From an uncultured Gammaproteobacteria bacterium (GTDB lineage: Bacteria; Pseudomonadota; Gammaproteobacteria; Pseudomonadales; Pseudomonadaceae): DNA of 52,101 bases. The stretch lies in NCBI GenBank assembly GCA_945612235.1, contig CALZAE010000008.1:1-52101 (forward strand). The letters run 5' to 3'. The notes under the pieces are model-generated. The model saw only the letters and a list, made by a program, of their open reading frames with translations, did no database searches and was not told the origin of the DNA. Position numbers and translations under genes: made by a program. Shown here in pieces: positions 10,958-18,897 of the stretch (the stretch's first letter is position 1; each line of letters starts with the position of its first letter).

Positions 10958-11536
10958 ATGAAGACTCTCTTAGATAAGCACACAGCAAAAACCGAGCAGG
11001 CCTTCAGAGCTATTGCTCATATGGCAACTGCAAGTCTGCCAGCTTTAATGGATGATGATTTTTCCTCTCGCTTAACTGATGCTGACTTTATGCGTATCGC
11101 CGTGCTGCTGGCGCAAAAAAGTTATGACGAAGGCGGCTGTCCAATTGGTGCAGTGATTGTGAATAACTCAACCAATCAGATAGTCGGTAAAGGTCACAAC
11201 ACTCTTACCCAAGAAAACCATCCTTATAATCACGGCGAAACCTCAGCGATACGGGATGCGGGCCGCCTTGATTTTAGCCAGACCACCATCTATACCAGCC
11301 TGAGTCCATGTGTGGTCTGCGCTACGCTTGTGTATATGCGTGGGTTTAGCCGTGTGGTGGTGGGTGATATCACCAATGCGTCCGGCACCGAAGCACTGCT
11401 TCAAGAAAAAGGCGTGCAGGTGGATATTTTAGAAGACCAGCAAGGTATCGAGATCTACGCGCGCTTTCGTGCGGAAAAGCCTGAGCAAGATTTAGAAGAT
11501 TGGCAGGGGTTGAGTGCTGTGTATAAAAATACCTAA
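10958..11536 (+). CDS. Nucleoside/cytosine deaminase, yeast Fcy1-like
   Basis: About 192 residues of the cytidine-deaminase-like zinc hydrolase fold. HGETSAI supplies the zinc-binding His and the proton-shuttle Glu, and SPCVVCATLVY supplies the two zinc-binding Cys. Around these, GGCPIGAVIVNN, GKGHNTLTQENHPYNHGE, RVVVGDITNASGTEALLQEKGVQVDIL and FRAEKPEQDLEDWQG follow yeast cytosine deaminase Fcy1 unusually closely to the end of the protein. An N-terminal helical extension of about 40 residues is additional. Cytosine to uracil conversion is a reasonable inference but a related base or pterin is possible. ATG at 10958 is preferred over the in-frame GTG at 10949; neither has a strong ribosome binding site. 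Confidence 0.8.
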   Translation: MKTLLDKHTAKTEQAFRAIAHMATASLPALMDDDFSSRLTDADFMRIAVLLAQKSYDEGGCPIGAVIVNNSTNQIVGKGHNTLTQENHPYNHGETSAIRDAGRLDFSQTTIYTSLSPCVVCATLVYMRGFSRVVVGDITNASGTEALLQEKGVQVDILEDQQGIEIYARFRAEKPEQDLEDWQGLSAVYKNT

Positions 11537-11600
11537 CACGCCTGTGACGTTTTGGGCTTTTCTATCAGCCAGACATCAATGTAAGTATTATTATAAATTA

Positions 11601-11628
11601 TGTCTCAAAATTCATAAAATCTGAGACA
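11601..11628. promoter_or_regulatory. Operator-like repeat 1 upstream of fic: TCTCA-N14-TGAGA
   Basis: TGTCTCA (11601-11607) and TGAGACA (11622-11628) form a 7-bp inverted repeat. The core TCTCA-N14-TGAGA has the same arms and the same 14-base spacing as the second repeat 51 bases downstream, about five helical turns away. Two sites of equal geometry suggest binding of a dimeric protein, most simply the Fic protein with its C-terminal winged helix. Confidence 0.6.
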
Positions 11629-11643
11629 GTTTGTGTGTTTTGT

Positions 11644-11687
11644 GATATTCATATCTCAATAAGTGAGGATATTGAGATATGAATATC
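11644..11687. promoter_or_regulatory. Perfect 18-bp inverted repeat enclosing the fic ribosome site and start codon
   Basis: GATATTCATATCTCAATA (11644-11661) is the exact reverse complement of TATTGAGATATGAATATC (11670-11687). The 8-base loop AGTGAGGA carries the likely ribosome binding site, and the ATG of fic (11679) lies inside the second arm. In DNA it is an operator-like palindrome that includes TCTCA-N14-TGAGA. In RNA it would hide the start codon in an 18-bp stem. Confidence 0.8.
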
Positions 11688-13037
11688 AAGATACCGCCTG
11701 CTGTTGAGGCTAATGCTTTTGCAACCATTACTAAAAACTATCCAGATAAGCTTGAGCAATACTTTGAGTTTTATAACCCTATGGATAAAAAAGGTAGGTA
11801 TCTACCTTATGATGAGCTAAGGCATCGGATTGATAGTGGATTAGATCATAAACTTGTTTGGTCTCTAACAAAACTATCCAGAAATAGACAACAAACTGCG
11901 TTGATTGAGCTGGGTGAGCCAGCTACGCCATGTGGTTATATGTTGACTCCACTTATCCAAAAAGCCGTTTCAGAAGTTGATAGAAATACCACAACTGCAT
12001 CTCTCGAATGGATAAGTAGTAAAGTTGGTGAGAATTCGCAGTTGGAATATTGGCTCAATGACTTAATTGAAGACGAGTCAATTAGCAGTAGCCAGCTCGA
12101 GGGTGCGGCAACTACTACGCAAGTGGCTAAAGAGCTCATAAAACGCAATCGTAAGCCACGTTCAGAAGATGAGCGGATGATTGTCGGCAACTATAAAATG
12201 ATGCTGCACGCTTGGGAAATGCGCGATCAGCCGTTGTCTTTAGACTTAATCACCGAACTGCATAAAATTGGTGTTGAGGGGATTGATGACGATGCCTATG
12301 CGCCTGGACATTTTAGGCGGTCAAACACTATCCATGTGGTCAATGCCGATGGGGCGATTGTGCATACTCCGCCGTCTTGTGAAAACCTTGAAAATCGACT
12401 GCAAGCCATCGTGGCATGGGCTAATTCTAATCACGATACAAGCGACTGTTCTGACTCTATCCATCCGGTTATTAAAGCCATCGTTCTGCATTTTTGTATT
12501 GGCTACGAGCACCCTTTTAAAGATGGTAATGGCCGTGTTGCTCGTGCTTTATTTTATTGGTTTATGTTTAAAAAAGACTTTTCTGCGTTTAGATATATCG
12601 CCATCAGCGTTTTATTAAAAAAAGCACCGGTGCAGTACGGTAAAAGCTATTTGCATACTGAAACAGATCAAATGGATCTGACCTATTTTATCGAGTATCA
12701 AGCAGGCATTATCATTAGAGCGATTGATAAGTTTAAACAAGCCTATACAAGTGCTGCTTTGCAGATCGATCAGTTTAATGTCTGGCTGTTTACTTCAGGA
12801 CTGTATAAAAAACTGACTGATAAGCAACGAATGGTTTGTCAGGTCGCCAAAAGCGGTGCAACGACTCAGTTCACCAGCAGAAATGTTGAAAAAAATCTAG
12901 GTTGCTCCTACAACACTGCATCAGCAGTACTAAATGGTCTTGTGGATTTAAAGCTGTTTAAGAAGACTAAAGAGGGCAGGGAGTGGGTGTATGTTATGGA
13001 AGATAAAGATCAAATAATTAAAGGCTGGACTGATTAA
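11679..13037 (+). CDS. Fic family protein (putative AMP-transferase) with N-terminal inhibitory motif and C-terminal winged helix
   Basis: A 452-residue Fic protein. The catalytic motif HPFKDGNGRVAR (His278 to Arg289) matches HxFx(D/E)GNGRxxR exactly, so it should be able to transfer AMP or another nucleotide moiety to a target hydroxyl. SSQLEG (Ser137-Gly142) matches the (S/T)xxxE(G/N) inhibitory helix, placed N-terminal as in class II Fic proteins, so it is self-restrained and needs no separate antitoxin. After the Fic core, residues about 380-440 look like a winged helix-turn-helix (QRMVCQVAK, SRNVEKNLGCSYNTASAVLN, then a basic wing). The gene is clearly richer in A/T than its neighbours, suggesting acquisition. 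Paired inverted repeats in its promoter point to autoregulation. Confidence 0.92.
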   Translation: MNIKIPPAVEANAFATITKNYPDKLEQYFEFYNPMDKKGRYLPYDELRHRIDSGLDHKLVWSLTKLSRNRQQTALIELGEPATPCGYMLTPLIQKAVSEVDRNTTTASLEWISSKVGENSQLEYWLNDLIEDESISSSQLEGAATTTQVAKELIKRNRKPRSEDERMIVGNYKMMLHAWEMRDQPLSLDLITELHKIGVEGIDDDAYAPGHFRRSNTIHVVNADGAIVHTPPSCENLENRLQAIVAWANSNHDTSDCSDSIHPVIKAIVLHFCIGYEHPFKDGNGRVARALFYWFMFKKDFSAFRYIAISVLLKKAPVQYGKSYLHTETDQMDLTYFIEYQAGIIIRAIDKFKQAYTSAALQIDQFNVWLFTSGLYKKLTDKQRMVCQVAKSGATTQFTSRNVEKNLGCSYNTASAVLNGLVDLKLFKKTKEGREWVYVMEDKDQIIKGWTD

Positions 13038-13094
13038 GATGTTCCGTTAAGTATAGAATTTTTGGTCACGCCGATCTAAACGCTAGAGAATCTT

Positions 13095-13766
13095 ATGCTC
13101 CCCAACTCTTTCTTCAATCGCCCCGCACTCGAACTTGCCCCTGACTTATTAGGCAAGGTGATGCGCTATTGCCACCAAGGTGTGTGGCTCAGTGCTCGAA
13201 TCATTGAAACTGAAGCCTATTTGCTGGCGGAGAAGGGCAGCCACTCTTCATTGGGTTATACCGAAAAACGTCAAGCGCTGTTTAAGGATGGCGGCACCAT
13301 CTATATGTACTATTCGCGCGGTGGTGATTCAATTAATTTCAGTGCTCAAGGTCCTGGCAATGCCGTGCTGATTAAGTCAGGTTATCCGTATTTTGATGAA
13401 TTATCGCCGGAGTCCACCTTAAGTATTTTGCAAGCCAATAATCCAGACCGCCAAGGCCAGCCACGGCCGCTGCATAAGCTTTGCGCGGGGCAAACCTTAT
13501 TGTGTAAAAGCCTCGGCCTCAAGGTGCCTGATTGGGATAATCAGACCTTTGCTGCTGAGCGTTTTTATGTGGAGGATTGCGGTTTAGTCCCGCAGGAGAT
13601 TATTCAAACTACGCGCTTGGGGATTACTGCAGGGCGCGATGAGCATTTACCTTACCGCTTTGTCGATGCTGAGTTTGCACGCCATTGTACGAAAAACCCC
13701 TTGCGTCGTGGTCAACGTGAGGGGCAGGATTTCTGGCGTTTAGCAGGCGACTCAAAGGATTCTTAG
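13095..13766 (+). CDS. DNA-3-methyladenine glycosylase, AAG/MPG type
   Basis: A 223-residue base-excision repair enzyme of the mammalian AAG/MPG fold, which removes alkylated purines such as 3-methyladenine and also hypoxanthine. The catalytic segment RIIETEAYL holds the expected general-base Glu40 and the tyrosine that stacks on the flipped base. GSHSS, TIYMYYSRGG, NAVLIKSG and RLGITAGRDEHLPYRF are further family motifs. The length is typical. It overlaps the end of the convergent yccS by 4 bases. Confidence 0.93.
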   Translation: MLPNSFFNRPALELAPDLLGKVMRYCHQGVWLSARIIETEAYLLAEKGSHSSLGYTEKRQALFKDGGTIYMYYSRGGDSINFSAQGPGNAVLIKSGYPYFDELSPESTLSILQANNPDRQGQPRPLHKLCAGQTLLCKSLGLKVPDWDNQTFAAERFYVEDCGLVPQEIIQTTRLGITAGRDEHLPYRFVDAEFARHCTKNPLRRGQREGQDFWRLAGDSKDS

Positions 13767-15931
13767 GTTTTGGTGACCACATGCGCTGCTAAGGTGCGAA
13801 TTGAACCCAATTGTTGGCTGATCAGTAACAACTGCGTTTGTAATAGGCGCAGGGTGTCATCTTCCTCTTCGGGTAAGTCACGCAAGCGGTAAGACTGTTT
13901 TTGTTCTGCTTCGCAATCTACATCGATTGGCTCGCGCTTAATTAACTGATGCGCAATGTGCTCAAGGCTGTTTGCTAGCAGTTGTGCTTCTTGGTTGAGC
14001 ATCAAGTAAGTGGGCGCGTGAGCGAGGTTTTCGCGGTGTGCACCTAGCGCAGAAATATAGCTGAGCAAGGTGTGCGAGAGCAGCAGAAAACGGAAGCCAA
14101 TATCAGTTTGTCGGCGAAAATGTCCGGGCTCTTTGAGCATATTAGTCAGCGTACTCGATAGCGCTGCATCGGCGTTGTGCGCATTGCGCCGGGCGACACG
14201 GTAGGCCATATCATCAGTTTTGCCTTGGGTGTACTCCAGCATAATTTGTTTTAAGTAGTTGCCGTTACTGCTTAATGTTTGGGCTAATACCACATTTAAC
14301 CGGCGGCCTTGCCAGTCCGGCAAGATCAGAAAAACTGCTAAACCAGCAATCGCACTACCAATTAAGGTGTCAGTCAGGCGTGGCAAAAACAAGTTATAAC
14401 CATCGCCAATTTGGTTAAAGCAGAACAACACCATCAAGGTGATAAAGGCAGTGGAGAGCATGTAATGGTTGGTGCGCGTTGCGAAATAGGCGACGCCGGC
14501 TACGACCGCAATCATGGCTTGAATCCATAACTCTGGGAACAATTCAAACAACACCCAACTGGTAGCCAAGCCTAAAATGGTTCCAACCACGCGCTCCACC
14601 AGACGTGCGCGTGTAGCACCGTAGTTCGGCTGGCAGACAAACACTGTAGTCAATAAAATCCAGTAACCTTGGTCAGGATGTAAGGTTTGCATTACGCCAT
14701 AACAGGCTGCCACAGCAATAGTGAGGCGCAATGCGTGGCGAAACAGCAAGGAGTGAATACTGAAGTTTTGGCTGATGCGCTCAAAGGCTTCTTTGAGCGA
14801 TTTGGGGTCGCGATCAAGAATAGTACTGTCTTGCGTCAGAGCGACTACATCTGGGTTGGCGGCATCACGCAGCAAGTGATCCAAGGCGCTGAGGTTGTTG
14901 GATAAAGCGCGTAACGAGCGTAATAAATCACGCCATTGCGGGTTGTTTTGTTGTTTAAGATAGGCGATGGCGGCTTGTAAGTCCTCTAAGGCCGCACTGT
15001 GGCCGCCACCGTAATCAAAGGGTTGGCGCAGCTCAATGGCTTTAGCCAGCGCTTTACAGCCATCACCTTGCTGGCGCAATAAGCGCAGGCAGCGAAATAA
15101 CACGTCGCTGTGGAAGAACGCTTTTGACAGCTCCTGGTACTGATAATGCGAGGAGCTGGCGCGCTCATGAATATCTTGTGCGAGAAAGTACAGCTTCAAG
15201 TAACGCTTCACTTTACTGCTGCTACGGCCGCCTACACGGTGCAAAATAAGTGTTTTTGTATCGTTTAAAGCGGCCACTACACGACTATTTTGTTTGGCAA
15301 TAATCAGGCGATGGCCTTCGATATCCATATTGCGCAATGGCTCAAACAGCGCTGATTTAGCTTTTAAGTAGGCGCATTGCTCACGAAATAAGCGCGCTAA
15401 ACTATGCTGTAAGGGCTGTTGGGAAAAAATACCGTACCACAGCACTGAGAGCACGCCATAAATAGCCGCGCCTGCGACCAGCAGTAGCGGTTGTTGCGAA
15501 AGGGAAACCGAGGTATCACCGCTTTGCTCCAAGCCAATCATGGTATAGATGGCTAAAATCAGCGTGGCATAAGCTACAGTGGCGTAACGCTCACCCAAGG
15601 CACCCAGCATAATCAGGCAGAAGGTAGCGCTACAGAGCGCGCTAATAAAAAACCAAGGGTAGGGGTGCAGTAGCTCAACGCTAATTGAGGTCAGTAAAAA
15701 CAGCACTAGGGTGACGCAAATAGATAGTAAACGCCCCTGCCAGCTGTCATCCGACTCGGCTAAAGCACTGGCGATCACGCCTAAAAACAGAGGCGTGAGG
15801 AGTTCCATTTGTGCGTGGTACCAGCTCCAAGTCATGCAACATGCCAGTGCAATAAAAAAGCGCACACTCGGCCCAAAGCGCTCCAACGCCCACAGGCGGC
15901 GTAGAGAATGACTTAAAGATAGGGAGTTCAT
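13763..15931 (-). CDS. yccS: YccS/YhfK family inner-membrane protein (FUSC-like)
   Basis: A 722-residue protein with two blocks of about five to six transmembrane helices separated by large cytoplasmic helical regions. This is the repeat architecture of YccS/YhfK and the wider fusaric acid resistance/aromatic acid exporter group. QTLHPDQGYWILLTTVFVCQ and PNYGATRARLVERVVGT, then LILPDWQGRRL, are diagnostic for YccS. Its substrate is not established. ATG is preceded by AAGGA, and this site sits at the edge of a long inverted repeat in the leader. Confidence 0.9.
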   Translation of the reverse strand: MNSLSLSHSLRRLWALERFGPSVRFFIALACCMTWSWYHAQMELLTPLFLGVIASALAESDDSWQGRLLSICVTLVLFLLTSISVELLHPYPWFFISALCSATFCLIMLGALGERYATVAYATLILAIYTMIGLEQSGDTSVSLSQQPLLLVAGAAIYGVLSVLWYGIFSQQPLQHSLARLFREQCAYLKAKSALFEPLRNMDIEGHRLIIAKQNSRVVAALNDTKTLILHRVGGRSSSKVKRYLKLYFLAQDIHERASSSHYQYQELSKAFFHSDVLFRCLRLLRQQGDGCKALAKAIELRQPFDYGGGHSAALEDLQAAIAYLKQQNNPQWRDLLRSLRALSNNLSALDHLLRDAANPDVVALTQDSTILDRDPKSLKEAFERISQNFSIHSLLFRHALRLTIAVAACYGVMQTLHPDQGYWILLTTVFVCQPNYGATRARLVERVVGTILGLATSWVLFELFPELWIQAMIAVVAGVAYFATRTNHYMLSTAFITLMVLFCFNQIGDGYNLFLPRLTDTLIGSAIAGLAVFLILPDWQGRRLNVVLAQTLSSNGNYLKQIMLEYTQGKTDDMAYRVARRNAHNADAALSSTLTNMLKEPGHFRRQTDIGFRFLLLSHTLLSYISALGAHRENLAHAPTYLMLNQEAQLLANSLEHIAHQLIKREPIDVDCEAEQKQSYRLRDLPEEEDDTLRLLQTQLLLISQQLGSIRTLAAHVVTKT

Positions 15932-15938
15932 AATGTTC

Positions 15939-15994
15939 CTTGTGCCAGTCCAGGGTTAGCGGTACTCATCAAGCAGAGCTTAGGCTGGCACAAG
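15939..15994 (-). promoter_or_regulatory. Inverted repeat abutting the yccS ribosome binding site
   Basis: On the reverse strand, CTTGTGCCAG (15994-15985) and CTGGCACAAG (15948-15939) are perfect 10-bp complements separated by 36 bases. The second arm runs directly into GAACATT-ATG, so the AAGGA ribosome site of yccS starts inside the stem. Pairing would partly hide it. It could also act as terminator for the small gene upstream, although there is no U-run. Confidence 0.45.
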
Positions 15995-16016
15995 ATCGAG
16001 ATAGCGGCAAGTGGAG

Positions 16017-16208
16017 TTAGGCTTCTAAACGCCAAAAACGTTGGTCTTGTAAGGATTGGGTGGATACATAACGTGGTTCACCGCTGATGGCTTCAAGTTC
16101 AGTGGTGCCACCAAGTTGGTCAACAATGCGGTAACGAATACCTTGCAGTGCATCTTCGAGTGGGTAAAGACGTTTAATTTGTTCAGCTAATTTATCTAGG
16201 GTCGACAT
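16017..16208 (-). CDS. Small conserved-looking hypothetical protein (63 aa)
   Basis: Begins MSTLDKLAEQIKRLYPLEDA and ends in RYVSTQSLQDQRFWRLEA. GGAG lies 7 bases before ATG at 16208, which makes this start better than the in-frame upstream codon at 16256 that lacks a site. The amphipathic N-terminus and folded-looking charged body suggest a small soluble cytoplasmic protein. I do not recognise the family. It is divergent from the ArsR-methyltransferase gene, and the shared intergenic region holds a perfect 26-bp palindrome. Confidence 0.6.
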   Translation of the reverse strand: MSTLDKLAEQIKRLYPLEDALQGIRYRIVDQLGGTTELEAISGEPRYVSTQSLQDQRFWRLEA

Positions 16209-16358
16209 CTTGCAGCTCCATATTGATGTGACAATTTCATCAATGCCTTTGAGCAAAAACTGGGAAAACAGTTCATTTGCATTGGCATGTTTATTTTTCT
16301 AGCGCGCACAATACCACTGACTGGCCTTGAGCGCTGTTAGAGTAAAGTCGATATTAAA

Positions 16359-16384
16359 GCTATATCAACTATTGTTGATATAGC
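16359..16384. promoter_or_regulatory. Perfect palindrome (operator) upstream of the ArsR-methyltransferase gene
   Basis: GCTATATCAAC - TATT - GTTGATATAGC has perfect 11-bp arms with a 4-base centre, 40 bases before the ArsR-type gene. The ATATCAA/TTGATAT arms resemble, as I recall, the binding motif of SahR, an ArsR-family SAH-responsive regulator of methyl-cycle genes. Most likely it is bound by the adjacent regulator itself and may also control the divergent 63-residue gene. Confidence 0.75.
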
Positions 16385-16424
16385 TGTTGCCGTGCTGGTC
16401 ATCTGCGTTTAAACTGCGCAACCT

Positions 16425-17426
16425 ATGAGTACAGCCGCGCCATTATCTACATTTAGTCCATTGGACGCCTTAGCTGCTTTTTGTAAAGCTGCTGGCGAGC
16501 CTTTGCGTTTGAATATTTTACGGGTGCTGAGTAACGACTCCTTTGGTGTTTTAGAGTTGGCGCAGATTTTTGCTACCGGCCAGTCCGGTGTCAGTCACCA
16601 TTTAAAGGTGTTGACCCAGGCCGGCTTAGTCACCTCACGCCGTGAAGGCAATGCGATTTTTTACCGTCGCAGTTTGCCGCAAGGTCAGAGTACCGATGAA
16701 TTGTTACACAATGCTTTATTGGACACTTTAGATGCGCAAGCAGTGCCCATTGAAGTCGCGCAGCGCATTAAAGATGTACATGCGCAGCGCGCTGAGGCCA
16801 GCCAAGAATTTTTTGAGCGTATGGCCGGTGATTTTCAAAGTCGCCAAGATTTAATTGCGGGCTTGCCGCAGTTTCGCGACAGCTTATTAGCCTTGCTGGA
16901 CTCCTTAACCTTTGCAGCAGATGCCACAGCATTAGAAGTGGGGCCGGGTGATGGTGGTTTTTTAGCCGAATTATCCAGCCGTTTTCGGCAGGTGCGTGCA
17001 CTGGATAACAGTGCGCAAATGCTAGAGTTGGCGCGGCAAACCTGCGTTAAGCAGTGTTTAGAGAATGTGGAGTTACAACTGGCTGATGCGTTGCACGATG
17101 ACGTAGCAGCCGCAGATTGTGTTGTGGTTAATATGGTTTTACACCACTTTGCTGCGCCGGCTGAGGCTTTGTGCCTGCTGGCGCGACTCGTTAAGCCAGG
17201 TGGCAGCCTATTGATTACAGAGTTATGCCGTCACGACCAAGATTGGGCCAAGCAGGCCTGCGGCGATCTATGGTTAGGTTTTGATCAGGACGAACTGGCC
17301 CAGTGGGCCGATGCCGCAGGACTGATACCCAGTGAAAGTCTTTACTTGGGTTTAAAAAACGGCTTTCAAATTCAGCTGCGGCATTTTGCCAAGCCGGATT
17401 CACGAAGCACCCTCACGCACCGGTAG
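16425..17426 (+). CDS. ArsR-family regulator fused to a SAM-dependent methyltransferase domain (SahR-like)
   Basis: A 333-residue fusion. Residues about 10-100 form an ArsR winged helix ([50 protein letters not shown]). From about residue 140 there is a Rossmann methyltransferase with motif [16 protein letters not shown] and [12 protein letters not shown]. No metal-binding cysteine pair is seen in the HTH region. A homologue sits next to metK in Pseudomonas. With metK 14 bases downstream and a palindrome upstream, the likely role is sensing SAM or SAH through the methyltransferase fold and adjusting the methyl cycle. Whether the domain still catalyses methyl transfer cannot be judged. No ribosome binding site is obvious. 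Confidence 0.87.
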   Translation: MSTAAPLSTFSPLDALAAFCKAAGEPLRLNILRVLSNDSFGVLELAQIFATGQSGVSHHLKVLTQAGLVTSRREGNAIFYRRSLPQGQSTDELLHNALLDTLDAQAVPIEVAQRIKDVHAQRAEASQEFFERMAGDFQSRQDLIAGLPQFRDSLLALLDSLTFAADATALEVGPGDGGFLAELSSRFRQVRALDNSAQMLELARQTCVKQCLENVELQLADALHDDVAAADCVVVNMVLHHFAAPAEALCLLARLVKPGGSLLITELCRHDQDWAKQACGDLWLGFDQDELAQWADAAGLIPSESLYLGLKNGFQIQLRHFAKPDSRSTLTHR

Positions 17427-17440
17427 TTAAAGGAACCGAC

Positions 17441-18631
17441 ATGAGCGAATATTCGATTTTTACTTCAGAATCTGTATCTGAAGGGCACCCCGATAAGATT
17501 GCAGACCAAATTTCTGACGCAGTACTTGACGCTATCATCACCGAAGACAAGCAAGCACGTGTGGCCTGTGAAACTTTAGTGAAAACCGGTGTGGCGATTG
17601 TGGCTGGCGAAATCACCACTGATGCGTGGATTGATTTAGAGCAGCTGGTGCGCGATGTGATCGTAGATATCGGCTACAACAGCTCTGACGTCGGCTATGA
17701 CGGCGCAACCTGCGGCATTATCAATATCATTGGTAAGCAGTCATCAGAAATCGCTCAAGGTGTTGACCGCGTCAGCCCTGAGGATCAGGGTGCCGGTGAC
17801 CAAGGTTTAATGTTTGGTTATGCCAGTAATGAAACCGACGTACTGATGCCTGCACCTATTACTTTTGCGCACCGCTTAATGGAGCGCCAAGCTGAAGCGC
17901 GTAAAGCTGGCGTACTGCCATGGTTGCGTCCGGATGCAAAAAGCCAAGTCACCTGTCGTTATGAAAACGGTAAGGTTGTAGGTATTGATGCGGTGGTGTT
18001 ATCCACTCAGCACAGCCCAGACGTCTCGCAGAAAGATCTTGAAGAAGCGGTGATGGAGCTGATTGTTAAGCACACCTTACCTGCTGAATTACTGCACAAA
18101 GATACGCAGTACCACATCAACCCAACTGGTAAGTTTGTGATTGGTGGCCCTGTGGGTGACTGCGGTTTAACAGGTCGTAAAATTATCGTTGATACTTACG
18201 GTGGTATGGCGCGTCACGGTGGTGGTGCATTCTCGGGTAAAGATCCATCTAAAGTTGACCGCAGTGCCGCGTACGCTGGCCGTTATGTAGCGAAAAATAT
18301 CGTTGCTGCTGGTTTAGCTGAGCGTTGCGAGATCCAAGTATCTTACGCCATTGGTGTCGCACAGCCGACTTCAATCTCTTTGAATACCTTCGGTACCGGT
18401 AAGATCAGCGATGAGCAAATCATCAAACTGGTCCGTGACGTGTTTGACCTGCGTCCATACGCTATTACCAATATGCTCGACTTGTTGCACCCGATGTATC
18501 AAGCCACTGCGTCTTATGGTCACTTCGGCCGCACGCCTTACGAAATGACGGTGGGTGATGACACCTTTACCGCATTTACCTGGGAAAAAACCGACCGCGC
18601 GGAAGCATTACGCGCCTCTGCCGGTCTGTAA
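17441..18631 (+). CDS. metK: S-adenosylmethionine synthetase
   Basis: Makes S-adenosylmethionine from methionine and ATP in the cytoplasm. At 396 residues it is full length. Signature motifs are [20 protein letters not shown] at the N-terminus, [12 protein letters not shown], and the P-loop-like [22 protein letters not shown] lies just upstream of ATG. It is 14 bases behind the ArsR-methyltransferase gene and followed by a hairpin, so the two genes probably form one unit that is balanced with ahcY earlier in the window. Confidence 0.98.
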   Translation: MSEYSIFTSESVSEGHPDKIADQISDAVLDAIITEDKQARVACETLVKTGVAIVAGEITTDAWIDLEQLVRDVIVDIGYNSSDVGYDGATCGIINIIGKQSSEIAQGVDRVSPEDQGAGDQGLMFGYASNETDVLMPAPITFAHRLMERQAEARKAGVLPWLRPDAKSQVTCRYENGKVVGIDAVVLSTQHSPDVSQKDLEEAVMELIVKHTLPAELLHKDTQYHINPTGKFVIGGPVGDCGLTGRKIIVDTYGGMARHGGGAFSGKDPSKVDRSAAYAGRYVAKNIVAAGLAERCEIQVSYAIGVAQPTSISLNTFGTGKISDEQIIKLVRDVFDLRPYAITNMLDLLHPMYQATASYGHFGRTPYEMTVGDDTFTAFTWEKTDRAEALRASAGL

Positions 18632-18642
18632 TACGCGATAAA

Positions 18643-18675
18643 ACAACAGCTTTACGCTTGGCGTAGGGCTGTTGT
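18643..18675 (+). terminator. Hairpin after metK
   Basis: ACAACAGC and GCTGTTGT enclose an inner TACGC-TTG-GCGTA stem, with a small internal asymmetry. The trailing sequence is GCTTTAAG, with only a short T stretch, so it is a moderate terminator candidate. Confidence 0.6.
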
Positions 18676-18897
18676 GCTTTAAGTGCTGATTGTTTTTAAA
18701 TCATTACGCCACCTCATAGAATCTGCTTGAGCTCTTGCCTGTACTATCCCCAGCGCATTTTGTGCTGTCTTTAATGCCGCCTTCTGCGCGGTTATCCGCT
18801 ATAATCCTCGCTTTGATTTGTCGCAATGATTGCCCCCTGCGTTTAGGTGGGCGAAAATAGCCGTCTTTATTTTATTTTAGCGTCAGGAGATTCAGTA

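Noticed and set aside
11679-13037. Fic toxin needing a separate antitoxin gene
   Set aside because: The protein carries its own inhibitory SSQLEG motif, and no small antitoxin frame precedes it.
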